Shown: positions 50,540 to 63,411 of the stretch, in pieces
Numbering within the stretch: the first letter of the stretch is position 1
Layout of the letters: each line of letters opens with the position of its first letter
DNA from: Phytoseiulus persimilis
Lineage: Eukaryota > Arthropoda > Arachnida > Mesostigmata > Phytoseiidae
Reading direction: 5' to 3'
Assembly: GCA_037576195.1 (NCBI GenBank)
Contig: CM075102.1
Span: 37,754,745 to 37,818,744 of the forward strand
Length of the DNA stretch: 64,000 nt
Translations under genes and position numbers: made by a program
The notes under the pieces: generated by a model
Told to the model about the DNA's origin: nothing
The model's database searches: none
Seen by the model: the letters and a program-made list of their open reading frames with translations, nothing else

Positions 50540-52698
50540 CTGAAAGAATGGACGCGGCGTAAAGGAAACCGCGACATCCAGAGAAAATCTTCCCTTCCGA
50601 GGTGGAGGAGACATCGATTGACATCAAACGCGGAAAAAACTTCCGCCCCTTCTCCAATTCCAGCTCAATTTTCGTTCGCCAGTCTCTCCCTGTCTCAGCC
50701 TCAGTTTCTCGGAGAAGAGAACGGATTTAAACTAGCTCCATCCGAATGCTGAACTTCCGCCCGAGTGTTTGTGCGGAACTCGAAAAGCTCCATGGCAAGT
50801 CTAATGACTCGCTGGCCCGCTTGATTCTCGGCGGGACGTTTTCATGGTCCTCAATTGATGTCGGTTGACGTTGTTGACTCAACGAGCAGTTTATTATACC
50901 GGCCGGAAAGTGCACGGTGACAAGCGGCCTCTCTTGTGCTGACTCTCATGAATGTAGGGTGCCGCTTGCGAGCTCGGTTGGTCCCTCTCTCGAGTTCTGA
51001 CCTGAGGGACACACTGCGCATCTAGTGCGGCGGATGTTTTGTGGAATAGAACCATGAGCGCCTGACCCCTTTGGTGTTCACAGGGGCACAGTCGATAATT
51101 CAATACATCAAATATTAAAGTCTTCTCCCCACTGGGGAGCTCCGTCCCGCGGGAGGAACTCCTGGAGTCAGTCTCGATATGGGTTCGACCAGCTCGGAAC
51201 AAGTGATGAAAAGCTCTTTGTGGTCGCCTCCATCACGTCGGGTCGTTTTTGAGCGGGACGGGGCTCAAAAAAACTTTCAAAGACGTTCTCAGAAAGCCAG
51301 AACGCACGTCAGAGCTCCCTCCTAGGAAGAAGCTCAAGGTACACCTGAGGAAACATTAGAAGTGTAATCGAAAACTCCTGAAGTCAGCCGATCTCTCAGC
51401 CGGCTCGCCCGACGCTCCACCTCGACGAGTGCATGACGAGCTCCGTCAGCGCAGGACTTGCTACAGGGCTCGAAAAGTGATCCTGCTGCGCTCTCTCAGA
51501 CTTTCTCTTAAGTCGAGTCTATTCGCTTTGCAATCCATGGGAAGGTGAATTCGACCTGGTTGAAGTGCTCTCAGATCGCTTAAGCACCCACCAGGTAGCA
51601 GATGGGAAACATGTTTCGTAGGCGTCGAAGGTGACCAGAAAGAAAAACCTGGTAATGATAATAGTTGAATAATAACGATGACCATGATAGTGATGATGAC
51701 GTCGACGAATCATGTAAAAACCTCCATCAAACACAATGTTATCATCAGCGAGCGACTAATACACGCCTCTCTGAGGCAACACGCTATTTTTGTAGCGGAG
51801 CCATCATCACTAATGGAGAGATCATAGTCGACGAAGTCGACGCATCCCTTCTGAGAGGAACCTAGGGAGACAGAACCGGCAGAAGAAAGACTCGGGGCGG
51901 CGGAGATCCGACGGAGAAAGAAAAACGGAGAAGGATGGGACTACGAGGAGGCGAACCGGAGAAGTGGGAGACGGGCAAACGAGGGGAACGACGTGAAGGA
52001 GGCAATGGAGACGAAGTAACTCGTGAGGAACTCGTAATTGTAGCATCCCAGTAATCGACTGCACGACGGAAGACGAGAAGCAGAAAAAGTGGATCACGTT
52101 GAGAACAACGCCACCCGGTGCTTGTTCTAGGGGATGAGCGAAGAAGGGAATGCCGGTGGCAAAAGTGCCAGGGCCAGGCCAAGGTCGGGGCACCGGAAGA
52201 GGGCATACGAAACCTGTTTTAACTCGAGGCACCAGCGGATTCGGGGGAGACAGGACGTCGACGATCTTGAGTTGAGACCGAGAAAGCGACCCGGTTCGGG
52301 TCCAGGACATAGAAGTCGGAGGTAGTTCGCGTGGAGTTCACTGCCATCGCTCGCAGCGCGATAGGTCAGCGAGATGTCTGGATTGCTGGCTAACTGTTGA
52401 TCGTTGCAACGGGAGGGCGCAGTAACAGCCGCAGCAAGAAGGAAACAATAGTTGTCGAATTGTAAAAAAACGTCTAATGGTTTCAGACAGGTCTGCCGAC
52501 CGTGAGCGGCTGGCTGTGGGGTCATTTCCTGATTCTGCGGTCCTTCAGCTCCTCCTCATACCGAAACTCACTCGCCGAAGAGACTCGGCGGACGATAAAA
52601 ATCGCGGCTGCTCCTCTCCGGTTTTCGCTCGATCTCTCTGTATTTCCCGCTCCAACCATTTTTTCCTGTCGTAAACTTAGCTCCCGTTGAGAACTCAC

Positions 52699-52772
52699 GG
52701 ACATACGGACAGACAGGACCACACGGGCTGCGCGCGTCGGACGATTCGGCATCTTGCGGGCAACGACGACAT
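52699..52772 (-). CDS. Candidate first coding exon of the receptor gene
   Basis: A Met codon at 52772 opens 24 codons plus two bases and ends at a GTGAGT donor. The phase matches the upstream probable receptor exon at 50539. The encoded start has an arginine-rich stretch followed by a moderately hydrophobic run (PVWSCLSVC) that continues into the next exon as PYVAAAGG. That layout could be a signal peptide. The weak points are a poor context around the ATG and other open frames over the same bases. An alternative is that translation starts at the Met at 50577 or at 48015, so that this segment is not coding. Confidence 0.22.
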
Positions 52773-53570
52773 CAAACTCGTGGAGCGTATAGCGAATCGT
52801 ACGCGTTTCTCCTGTTACGGCGACGTTCTTACACAAGGGGCTTGTCGCACAGCAAATCACGGGCGGAGGAGCGAGCCGACTCACATGTGCAGCCCTCTCT
52901 GCCCCAAAACGTTGACGCAACCGCTCGAATCCCCTCTAGCATTCGTCGTCGCATGATCAACATGTTCCAAGAAATTGCGGGAAAGCAAAAATCGTTGTTC
53001 GCCTCGTTCTCCTGCGAGGTTTCGCGAGGTGCTCAACAGATAATCAAAAGGGGAAGGCCGCAGATGCCTCGAACGCGTCAGGAAGCATTCGAAACTCGGA
53101 AAACTCTGCCCACTCGCCAGATTCGAGCCGCTCGCTCCTCAGATGAGACGACTCCAAATCGACTCGGGATCAAAGGATTATCGCTTCGAAATCATGATTG
53201 CTACACTCGGTCGGTCCGTCCGCGCAGAGTCTCCAACTGTCATTGAGTATCAGCTCGGGACGACTCAGAGGTCCCCTTGTTCGTAATCGAAATGGGCCGC
53301 TCGAGAAAACAACGAATATCGGACGATCGCGGAATGAGAGTGACTCTCGGAATGGAGCGGGACGCGGAACTAGCTCAAGACGCATGCAGAGCTCCCGCTA
53401 TCCGACCGAAACCACTGATGCGTACATGTTCCCCAGGGTGAGAACTTTGGTGAAAGTGCACGGGTCGAGAAATTTTCGCTGGATAATTTCGTTTCTCGCT
53501 GTTCTGCGAGAGTATCGTTTCCGCCGTCGAGAGCTCCCACAAAGAAGCGACGCGACCGCCGTCATAACTG

Positions 53571-55831
53571 TCATCCTCGCCATAATAGTTTTGCTGAATC
53601 GGCAATCGCTCCGAGGTCGCCAACGGGGTGGCTCCAGCTCAGCAGCGTGGCTGTCGCGGCGGAGAAAACGAGCAAGACGGAAAACAGGATAAGAAAAAGG
53701 AGGAGCGGCGACCGCAGCAGCAGGAGAACCAAGGGTGGTATTGGTTCTTCGCTAGACGTTATCCTTTGGGATATGCCGCTCCAGTCGAGTTCCTTATTGC
53801 TAGACCCATCGCACCAAAGCTTGAGAGTGGTATTGCCAGCCAACCAACCAAACCGAAGGAGCTCCCCAGCAAAGCACTCGTTTGATGAGCGATACTTCGT
53901 AGAGGAACGCAGGATTAACCACCATGTCTGAATCCTCGTCTTGCGGCTGCTTCTATGGATTTTTTTTCCTCGGGGATTCTGGCGTCTTTTCTGATCGTCG
54001 TCATCCTCCTCTCTCACGGCAGCGTTTTTGTGAGGATGGATACCGACGCTAATCAATTCCTGGCGGGCCGAGGAAAGCGGTGCTCCACTGAGTGTCCTGG
54101 AGGCGCTGATACGCTTCTTTTCTGAGCCGAGAGGAGGGAACGTTGGAGAAACCGGAGGACTTCCGCGGCAGGCACCGTACGGCTCACGTTATCGCGATTC
54201 AGGCCATTGTTTCGGTACTGAAATAATTCGGAGGCCGGAGCGGCAAGGAGATCCCGTACCTTCGGTGCCATTGACGAATTGTGTTCGCCTAAGAGAACGC
54301 TCCAGTTTGCGACCCGGTCGTTGTCGTGATTGATGGCATCTCCCACGCAGAGTCAGACAGTAGACTCGTCCAGCTCGAGATTCATGAAGTCAGCTCCACG
54401 GGGTCTTGAGATTCCGTCCTCCCCGATTCGTGCCGGCCCGTTACGGTAGCAGCGAGCTCCAAGGATCGTGAGGGAGGCAGTCGAATCGATGCGAACGTTT
54501 GCAAGAGCGAACACTCGAATCTCCATCCCGCCCAGGGCCCGAATTCCTGCAGGGCTCGCTTTTTCTCGCAACATGGATTTTACCTTTCGATCCGAGTTTG
54601 ATATGGCAGCTTCAAATGAGACTACGGCGATGTCGACTTGCCTCTGACAGTAGAGGGCTTTAAACGCTCTCCAGGCCTTCCGTTACTTCCGTCGTTAACT
54701 CGTCCGGAACCAGAAGCTCGGGCAGAACTTGTTGACCAGCCACCCCACGAGGAAGACGGGGAGGGAACCTGGAGGAGCCGCCTCCGGCGTCGAATTGCCC
54801 AGCCAGAAGTTCTCTCACTGCCAGGACGACCTTGACTCGAACACTTGAAAGTCGCGGGAAATCCACTTCATACGCGCGAATCGGAAACAGTGAAGGAGCG
54901 CCTAAAGTACCTCGTCTCTTACGAAGATGGCCTTAAGCAGCCGGTGCTGTTCTTTTATACACGGTCACCAGCGCGTCGTGTGAGCGGATTCTCAGTCTTC
55001 TCTCGCGGATCAAGTCATATCTGCTGTTGACCCTGGGAAGAAACAGAACGCCCGTTCCCGCCTGACGCTCAACCGAAATGATTTTGACGGAACAGCCGCG
55101 CGGGGACACCAAATTCATCCTCGATACAACTGTGTATAAATCCAAGGGAGAAAGACTTCCGCTGTCTGAAGGCTTCGCCATCTCATCATCGAGAGAATAA
55201 TGATCGAGCGACGAGATGGGAGACCAGCACTCGAAGTTCATGTTGGTGACAGCCGCCGTTTCCACTCGGGAGAGGCTCCCAGGCCAGGCATGGAAAGTCT
55301 CGATGTACAGGAACGAAAAATATAATCGAGTGCCTCGAAATCCAATCAGATAGGAACGGACAACGTTTACACTCGTCGGTACTCTTACATTTCTCCCCCC
55401 CCCCCCCCCCCGCAAAAGTGCCATAGACGACTCCTCCGCGATTCGGGAATACGGAAGACACGCGAGTTTGCGGACCGCATTTTAGTCTTCGAGATCCAAC
55501 AGGAATCCTCGTTCCCAAGAACCTCGCAGACCGAAATGTAATCTGAACTCATGCACAGGACTCATAGGGCTGAAACTCATACTTCTTGAGGAACTCAAGT
55601 CAGAATACGATCAGTCCTGTCATTTCAGCTCAGAAGACCGTCCATGAGATTTATTCTCCAAGCGCCGTTGTCTCCAAAGGTGAAGATCGTGATTTTCCGG
55701 TTCGAACCTCTCAAAAAATATGAGCCCTGCAGAACAAATGCCCGGAGATACTCTCTGCTCAGGTGACATTCCGAGGGAGGTCTCGCTCGAGAGACGGAAA
55801 TTCGGTGTGTTGAGTCGACGAGTTCGGCGCA
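53571..55831 (-). other. Broken minus-strand open segments beside a MITE
   Basis: Several open stretches follow each other on the minus strand (55733-55640, 55424-54933, 54866-54660, 54574-54053, 54056-53571), separated by single stops and frame changes. Two carry a hydrophobic-RG-x-R pattern (YFLRGSNRK near 55.73 kb, IGFRGTRLYF near 55.34 kb). Similar strings occur in jelly-roll capsid domains of picorna-like viruses, but this is too short to assign. A 17-base C run interrupts the series at 55395-55411. It may be a decayed gene, an old viral insertion, or chance. Confidence 0.15.
55395..55411 (+). repeat. 17-base C homopolymer
   Basis: The run lies within the broken minus-strand open segments. 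Its length is likely variable, so any frame read across it is unreliable. Confidence 0.9.
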
Positions 55832-56196
55832 TTCAGAAAATAAGCCATGGCTTATATTCGTCTTGGGGTGCGAAAACTGGACTACGGCTTATTTTCGGGG
55901 TATGGGTCACATAAACCAAACTGCGAGTTTCACCCACATAATCGAACACGGGAGGACTACGAACCCACAACAACAGTGTGCTCGAATCCCTTGCCACAAA
56001 CTTCTCAGCTAGCAGGCGTCATCTCAAATCGGCGCTTATTAAACCACACAAATTCGAGAACGTAGACATCCCGACAATCCCGACGTTTCTCGCGCGCAGG
56101 CTCCATGCTGAGATCAGTTGCAGCTTTGGCTTATATTTGGGGTACGGCTTATAGAATCGAAATGTTCGAAAATCGAGGTATGGCTTATTTTCTGAA
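55832..56196. mobile_element. MITE-like element with 17-bp terminal inverted repeats
   Basis: TTCAGAAAATAAGCCAT at 55832-55848 is the exact reverse complement of 56180-56196. The ends bracket 365 bases with no coding capacity. Inside, the motif GGCTTAT recurs with variants (55849, 55890, 56129, 56145), and a 16-base palindrome (ATAAGCCATGGCTTAT) sits at the left end. The size, inverted ends and lack of a transposase suggest a non-autonomous DNA transposon, possibly of the Tc1/mariner-pogo type from the CAG ends. No clear target-site duplication is visible, so the outer limits may be off by a few bases. Confidence 0.65.
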
Positions 56197-59100
56197 AGAA
56201 ACGGTATGTGAGTTTCCGTACTCCGAAGGGGGTCATCCTCTCTACGACATGTCGTTCCCAAGCTTGGGTCGAAAAATCGACCCAAGCTGAAGAGGCCGCC
56301 AATTCGCGCGAGAAAGGAATAGTAAGGAGGGAGGGCTCCCGGCCGTCAGTGGAGTCAAAACACACGTCCAATTCCGCCGATCCTTTTCGGATTTCTCGCG
56401 AATGACACCGAAACCCTCTCCTTCATTGTCCCTCCTCCACCGGAGAGAGAAACGCTGTGTGATCATATGTGCAGTGCACAAATATTCACTTTGTGCGTCT
56501 TTCGATTTCCGATAGCTTCAGCGGTTCTGGTCTCCATCTCGTTCCACGATCTGGAGGCAGGAACTTGCTGGTGGACGATATGCCAGATGACATGAGAAAG
56601 CCCGGCCGAGATCATGCTAATGATGTTACTCGACGATTGTGTGACACGAAGTTTCAATGGGTCGCGGTTTGAGGACATACATATCACTGAGCTGACCTCC
56701 ATCATGACTTTGTAGGAGACGTGGGATCGTGTGATGGCAGACAAAGGCAGCCTTTGAATGGAACGCCACGGGCGCGGACATTGCTTCGGGGAGAACGAGA
56801 AGCACAAGGGAATTCAAATGGCAAGAAGTCGAATCAGCGAAGGTCGTTGCTATCTGTGATGGTCCGATGTCTTGTCCGGCTTCGTGCAATCGTAGAATGC
56901 TGACAGCGTTTCGTTCGAGTCCTTTCCGTAATCGTTGTGTTTGCATGAGGCAGAGAATAATAAAGGAGAATCGATCAGAAGATTACTGGGCAACGAACGC
57001 GACGCTGAACGAGACTGTGGAGGAGCAATTAAGCAAAGCTGTTAACGTTGACGATTCGACTGGCGTAAAAACAGACGCCCCGCGCTCGGGGACGTTCCCA
57101 TCGGAGATCGGGCAGTTCCGGTTCGCCTGACATGGGATCCGCGGTCACGCGGCTTTTTCCCGTAACGCGAAACCCGCTGTCGAAATCCTGAGGCCTATTC
57201 ATAATTGACGGCCGTGTTCCGCGGGCGCGAAATGGAATTCTCCCGCGAATACGAGTGATACGAGGAGGCAGCGGCGGGGAACACCAATACCAGAGAAGCT
57301 CTGGGAGGAAATTGACAAACGGCAGAATTGGAGGAAGGCCACTTCTCACTGAAGCCTCTCGTTTGAATCGAATGTTTTAGGTCGGAATTCATTCTCAGTG
57401 CCAAGTGGGCAGGAACGAACGGACTCCTTTGTTGAAGCCTTTTTAGGTTCTCGTTTTAGTTCTCTTTCTTCGATGCCGTGCTCTTTCTTGTCGTCTTCGT
57501 CGATCAATTACTGCGATGGTGCCCTGCGCGGGCTCTGCGCCCGGCGCGAATCCCCTCTCCTCAATTTTCCCTTTTTCCAAACTCCGCTCCGAGCGGATAG
57601 TTGAGCGGATCGCTGTTCCCCGGCCAGACGCGGCGACAGCAACCGTTACCCTGTGTGTCTTGTACGTTTTGCGAACGGATTCCGCGCGCTGACCAGGCCC
57701 TGTTGCATTCCATGGAGCCATAAGGCCTATAATAATCATTGGCTATCATTCCAAGTGGTTTCGAGTGGGGATCTGCTCTGCCGATCTCGAGAGGTGGACG
57801 TCCCTCGGTGTTCTCTGAAGCCAACATAAAAACCCTCCCAGGGTCCTGTTGTTCGTCCTGAAGTAGTTGGACGCACCTCCGCCGCAGGACCCACGCCTTG
57901 CCGAATGCGAAATCACGGGAAACGTTTGAGAGCTTTCTCCGCCGGCGACGTATTCTGCCAGCCATCCGAGGAAGGATTCCTCTCCGGATCGATTCCTGAA
58001 CATGGAACCTTTCATCTCCGATGATCGGCGCAGACACGAGTCGACTCGGGAACGATTCCATCTCGTTCGTGAACGATGAGCTGAAGCTCATCTGTCTCGC
58101 CTAAGAGATTCCGTCCGTTCAGAACATCCACAGATATTCGAAGCTTGAAATCTCAGGCAGAATTTCGATCGAAACGACAGCCGTTCAGTCAGCTCGTCCG
58201 TCCGAGAAGGGAACATAACCAACTCTGGTCCGGATTGCGGCCGATCTCTCTGGCGCGTGATCTATCTACGGCCTTTGCTGCGCTTCAATAGAGGAGAACA
58301 AACTAAGTGACGGGTTTCGGTTGTCATAAGCTGTAGCATGCGGAGCTTATCTCGGTACGGGCGGGATCTGCTGTGCAGTAAGTATTTTCGCAGATCAGGG
58401 ATTGGCGCTTGCCCCCCTCCGGTGGGCCACGTCCCTGCTCCGTCCGTCCATCCGTCAGTCGGTTTTGAATCTTTTTTCGGTGCTCTCCGTCAAATATTTC
58501 TGACTCGTAGCTCTGCCTCCTTCGAATTCTTCTCGGAGCGAATTCCTTCTTGGAAACTGGAGTTCGTTCCTCCGGGCGAGCTCCTGCTTCAATTCCCTCT
58601 AACGGATTTCCGGATCCATAAATCTAAATAGTCTGTAATCCCATCAACCCTCAGAGTTTCCATTGTTCATAGTTATACCGCATAGAGGATCGTCTGCTGT
58701 GGAATATTACATTTCCCCACATGAACCCTTCCCCGACTGAATCGCGATGCCCGTGACTCGCTTCGTGTCGGAAGGACGTTGGAATTCGAATGCCTGAAAA
58801 CATGAAGATACGGGGCTCATCGGAACGTCAACCATCGATCGGGGTTGACAGGACGAACGGAGAAGTGCCAAAAGCTTCGAAGGGAAAGTTTCCGAGTGGA
58901 CGTACGGACAGACTAAAGGGTCGGTGAGTGGCTAACCAGCCGGTTCCCCCACGTGTTGAGAGGTGGAAGAAGCGAACGCGTCGAGGAGCACAGAGTTCAG
59001 TCTTTCGTTCCGAGCGTAACGGAATTCGATTACAGTCTAACGACGGACGCATGGGGAACGAGGAAACCTCTCTGTTGGAGAATAAACTGGGCCGCGGTAA

Positions 59101-59385
59101 ACTCCTTGCTTAGTCGCTCGTTGTCTCGTTCGCTGCCTCGTCGGGAGCCGGTAGAGGCTTACCGGACGCTGCGAAGAGTTGATGTCACTTAGCACGGCCG
59201 CTTGTTTTTAGCCGTGTTGTTACCCTGCAGAGAACACGTGTAGCGATACCGGTCTGCGGGTTCCAACAGACTCTGTCACAAGACTCCGGCGAAGGTTCGT
59301 CAAATCACAGGAGTGCGAGTGGTTGGGGGCTCTCATCGGCCCGAATCCCGTTCCTCACTGTTTTCGCGCCGTTTTGGGGGGAGGT

Positions 59386-59394
59386 GGGGGGGGG
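59386..59394 (+). repeat. 9-base G homopolymer
   Basis: The run is part of a G-rich stretch at 59376-59394 with no gene assigned. Confidence 0.85.
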
Positions 59395-60186
59395 CGTAGG
59401 GACTTTTTGCGGCCGGGACGGATTTGCGTGAGCTCGGAAGTCTTCTGGACACAATGAGGGAAGTCCGGCATACTGCTCGTCGGAATTGGAATCTGAGGGA
59501 ATCAGCAGAAGGCGGATCGAGAGCGGGTAACGAACGGTGGGAAACTCGCCAGGCTTTGTTCTCAAGAATAGGAATGCAATTAACAGCCGTGGAGCTTTCC
59601 CACAATCCCACAAGTTCTCTGTTCATCTTTACTTTGTTCGGCACTCGTAAGTGTTCTGTTGCTTAAGCCTCGAGCCGGGTGATTTCATTAGAGAGAATTC
59701 CGCCTGTCGAACGTTCTCCGTCGCGAGCCAAGCGGGCTCAGCTCAGAAAGTTCCGTGCCCTTGCTCCGGGATCGCACACATGGCTACATGGAGAAAGTAC
59801 GAACGACCGAACGATAAGAATGGGGGAATATATCCTCGTTGAGGAGCAGTTGTTGGTAAGAGCCGACTCGAGAGCGGCGACAGAGTCAGCGAATGAAAAG
59901 GTGCCGGGACGTCAATCAGTGGCGTCGGAAACTGGATGGAGGGACGGGAGGGTGGAACCGGGCGGGCGGAGGAAACAGACGTCCCGTTTTTGTCGTTTTT
60001 GATACGTGGCTAGCGGGGCTGCCGGTTCGACTGGTTCCCATCGCAGCCATCAACGGGTCGGCAGAGGAAAGGCGAAGTTGAAATGGCAGACGGATGAAAG
60101 GTGGACGTCGAGCAATGACTGTCGCTATCGAAGAAAGAGAGAGACATTATTCTCGTCTCAGGAAATCCCTGCGGGCATGTAACTAC

Positions 60187-60219
60187 CCGCCGCTGCCGCT
60201 GCCGCCGCCGCCGCCGCCC
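60187..60219 (+). repeat. GCC/GCT trinucleotide repeat
   Basis: This is an imperfect run of CCG and CTG units in a GC-rich stretch (60180-61100). It could be noncoding simple sequence or, in an unrecognised exon, a homopolymeric amino-acid tract. Confidence 0.75.
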
Positions 60220-62358
60220 AGCCACCATCTCGCGGTCGGCTAAGCGGCCGGCTGACGAACCGGCGGCCCCTTGTCCGGATGTGGCCGTTATGGACTCCGA
60301 GCTGAGGTCTGGAAGTCATTCTCGAATCCTGTCCGCTGGTCTACGGGGGATTAACTGCGGGTCGATGCGGGTGGAACTGTGCCGAGGGCCTGATCGACGG
60401 GGTCAATCGCCGCTGGTTGGACGTTGAGGCTGCAGCGGTTCGGATGCAGCGCACTGACTATTCAGCGGGTGGAGGCGTAACTTTTGTCGCTTGGCGACGG
60501 ACGCGAACTTCCGGGGACTCATTGGAGATCCTGCAGCTGTCAGTCAGATCGAACAAGTCCTCGGGCCCGACAAAGCGCAGATCTTCCCCGCCGGTTATTG
60601 GCAGCGGATGAAGGCCCGCTGCAATGACCAGAACGCCCGCCGGAGCAGCAGTCAAAGCATTCGTCCGTTGCTCGATTCATTCATCCATTCAGCGTGTCTG
60701 TGAGCCGGTGGGTAGCCGGCACTTGAGCACGACCAACAACACCCGCCTCAACGCAGTGGTGGTAACCAACTCATTGAGTTGTCCCACTTGGAGACGGACA
60801 CATATTTATCTACCGTGTACGGAGGCAGAAGCATACGTGGAGACGCTCGCTGCCCCGACAGACGGGGTCCGGCCGAACCGAGAGATGTTACAGATTCCTT
60901 CCGCGGAACAACTCCACCGCCGAATAACCGCGACAGCAGGAAGCTCAGCTGCCGAGTTGAGCTCGCTGCCAGTTGTGCATCGCGAGCTGAGGGAGGAAAC
61001 CGGCGGATCCCGAAGCCGCAATGGAGATGTGTCCAACAACTTTTCCCGCCCGCAAGACCAGACTCGCGCGGGACTGCAGCATAAGAGTGCGGGCTGAGGT
61101 GTCGGTTGGTGCCCATTTTTATTTAGTCGGGTGAACTTCGATTTTCAGCGGTGATCCGAATCGCACAGCAGTGGAGGGCTGTGAAAAGAATTCAGCTCCA
61201 CAAAGCAACGGTCGGTTTGAATGAGTGGCAACAAACTCCAAAAAAAGCTGTGCGCAACGTTGGAGTGCAACGGACGCGCACGCGGAACCGGCGATAACGA
61301 GTGGCTTCGATAGCCGGAACGGGTGCGTGAGCTGGCGCACGAGGAAGACTGCGATAGGAACGGCAGAAAGAAGTGGAATATCGAACGTTCGAAGCTACCG
61401 GCCCGAGCGCCGTGTTTGCCCTGAAGCCAACTTATCATGTGTGAGAGAGTGTGGCATGCCAACGTTCAACTGTGTCGTCCTCCCACTCCTCCCGACCGTT
61501 TTGCTTGACTGTGATACCACGTAAAGCGAGGAATTCTGAGGAATTCCTTGTCGCGGAGCCACGACGCTCATTCAGAAATGGCCGTTCAGAGTACTCGGGC
61601 CTGGCGCTCGGGTACGAGGCAGGGCCGGGTGTCCGATTTTCCAATGGTGTCCAGCCACAAGTTCGGCTCGAGAAATCTCTGCAACCTCGGAAGGCATTAT
61701 AGAGCAGAGAACTTGTTGACAAAGTTGTCCTCTGAAACGGATTTTCAGTCCGTGGGGGGAAATCGCACGGAGATTGCCACTGTACCGACGACACCAGAAG
61801 TGACGGTCGAAGGGCTTAGCGACTCTCGACGATGAGGTTAGGAACGGACCGCATTGGAAATAACCGGCCCGGAGGATGAGCAGCGGTGAGCGACGACGAC
61901 GGAAGGGTCACAGGAGACTTCTTACCGTCTTCTGAGGGAGTACGGGCCGTGGCCCTTCGTTCCTCTCGCGCCTTCTCCCGTCCGAGATCACCGCAGCGTG
62001 GGATCGTTTCCTTCGGAGCTGTCTCGGTGGCGTCACAAAACGGGCGCAACCACCACCGGCTGTGCCGCCGCCGCCAAGTTCCAAGTTGGCTCAAACGTGA
62101 CGGGCGTGCCAAACCGGCAGCGCGAAGCGTGTCAATGAGATTGCGACGGCAGCGACGACGGTGGCCAAGGAACGCCGAATTTCAACTGTCCATAGTCCGC
62201 CTCCTATTTTAGCTCCTCGTCGGCTTCCTGATCCTGGTCGACTTTTCGGCGTGCGTCGGACGTCTGACGGAAACGATACGCGTCACCTTTTCGAGAGCTC
62301 CTCGGACACTTCTCGCCACGGAGCTCCGTTACGACATAAGCGACTGGTGTGATCGGGT

Positions 62359-62378
62359 GGGGGGGGGGGGGGGGGGGG
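62359..62378 (+). repeat. 20-base G homopolymer
   Basis: This is the longest homopolymer in the window, preceded by GGGT. No exon is recognised on either side. Confidence 0.9.
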
Positions 62379-63411
62379 ATTTGGATCGAGGAATTCCTAC
62401 AAATGACATCTCCTTCTCTCTCGGCCGGAAGTGCGTCCACGGATGAACACAACAGACGGTCCAGCTTCCGCCGGGCTGAGGCTTTCACGAAAATGAGAGG
62501 AAGAGCTTCGGAGACCACCGGAAAGGAAAACAGACATTGACTGACTCTGTGCCTGAGACCTGGTCTCACGGGACAGGCGCACCCATTACGCGATGATCTC
62601 AGCCGTTTCCTCCAGGACCCCGAAGTTTATCCGGGTGTTCAGAGCGGCGCCCGAACAGCTTTCTGACACCCTGTTGCTCGACGTTACCCGACAGCCGGCT
62701 CCTACTCACATTTCTTCTCGTCCAGCTTCCATGTGGGGGCAACTCATGGTACTTGACGCAGCTCGGGAACGTGCGCGCCAACGGCGCGAATCGACGTCAA
62801 CGATACAAAATGTGCATCGTGGCAACAGCGGGGAGCGGGTCGACCTACGAATGCAGAGCGCCATTCCGGACGAAACCTTCCACGCAGGGAGATGCAGCGG
62901 TGGTAGGCGCACCGCTTCACCTTCACGTAACGCTTCGTTCCGCCCACGATGCCATTCCTGCCGACAAGTGTTCGGTCGTTGTTTTGGCTTCTAGCGTCGT
63001 CCGCTTCCTTTTGTGTGCTCGTCTTCCCGAGGAGGAGCTCGTCCGCAGTCCAGGACACTCGTCGTGATCCGCGCCTGGCACAGGAGCACCTCCCGCTCGA
63101 CTCCGCTCCCCTGTCTACGATTCTGCGGCCTCACGCGATCCGCTTACCGGCAACCTTCGGAACCGAGCAGAGCGGATTTCGATTCCGAGTATCCGCAGCG
63201 GGCAGAAATGAGCTCTGTTCGAACGCGCCGTCATCGAGCCCTGTTCTCGGAGGGATTTCAAAGCCGAAACCTGCCGGTTCCACCGGTCCGGCGCTCCCGA
63301 GTCCACTCCGCGTCGGCAGGAAGGTGGCTGTCGTCACCGCGCGTGATTTGTCTGTCATGCATCGCAACCAAAGTCCGCCATGACCGATTGGGGATCTCCA
63401 TCATTCATCTA

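Larger units (their letters stand above)
56197..63411. other. No gene recognised; GC-rich simple repeats
   Basis: The stretch contains the G and GCC runs listed separately. Open segments on the minus strand at 57561-58091 and on the plus strand at 62593-62994 are the smoothest readings, but neither shows a motif, signal peptide or paired splice sites that I can defend. Confidence 0.45.

Noticed and set aside
56463-56946. Hydrophobic minus-strand frames resembling a chemoreceptor C-terminus.
   Set aside because: The hydrophobic stretches lie in different frames, and no conserved receptor motif or splice pair links them.
62359-62378. The 20-base G run as a telomere or switch-type repeat.
   Set aside because: It is a single homopolymer with no repeating unit; it is listed only as simple sequence.
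62744-63058. A minus-strand IVGG string suggesting a trypsin-like protease.
   Set aside because: There is no catalytic His (AAHC) or Ser (GDSGG) motif in frame or in nearby frames.
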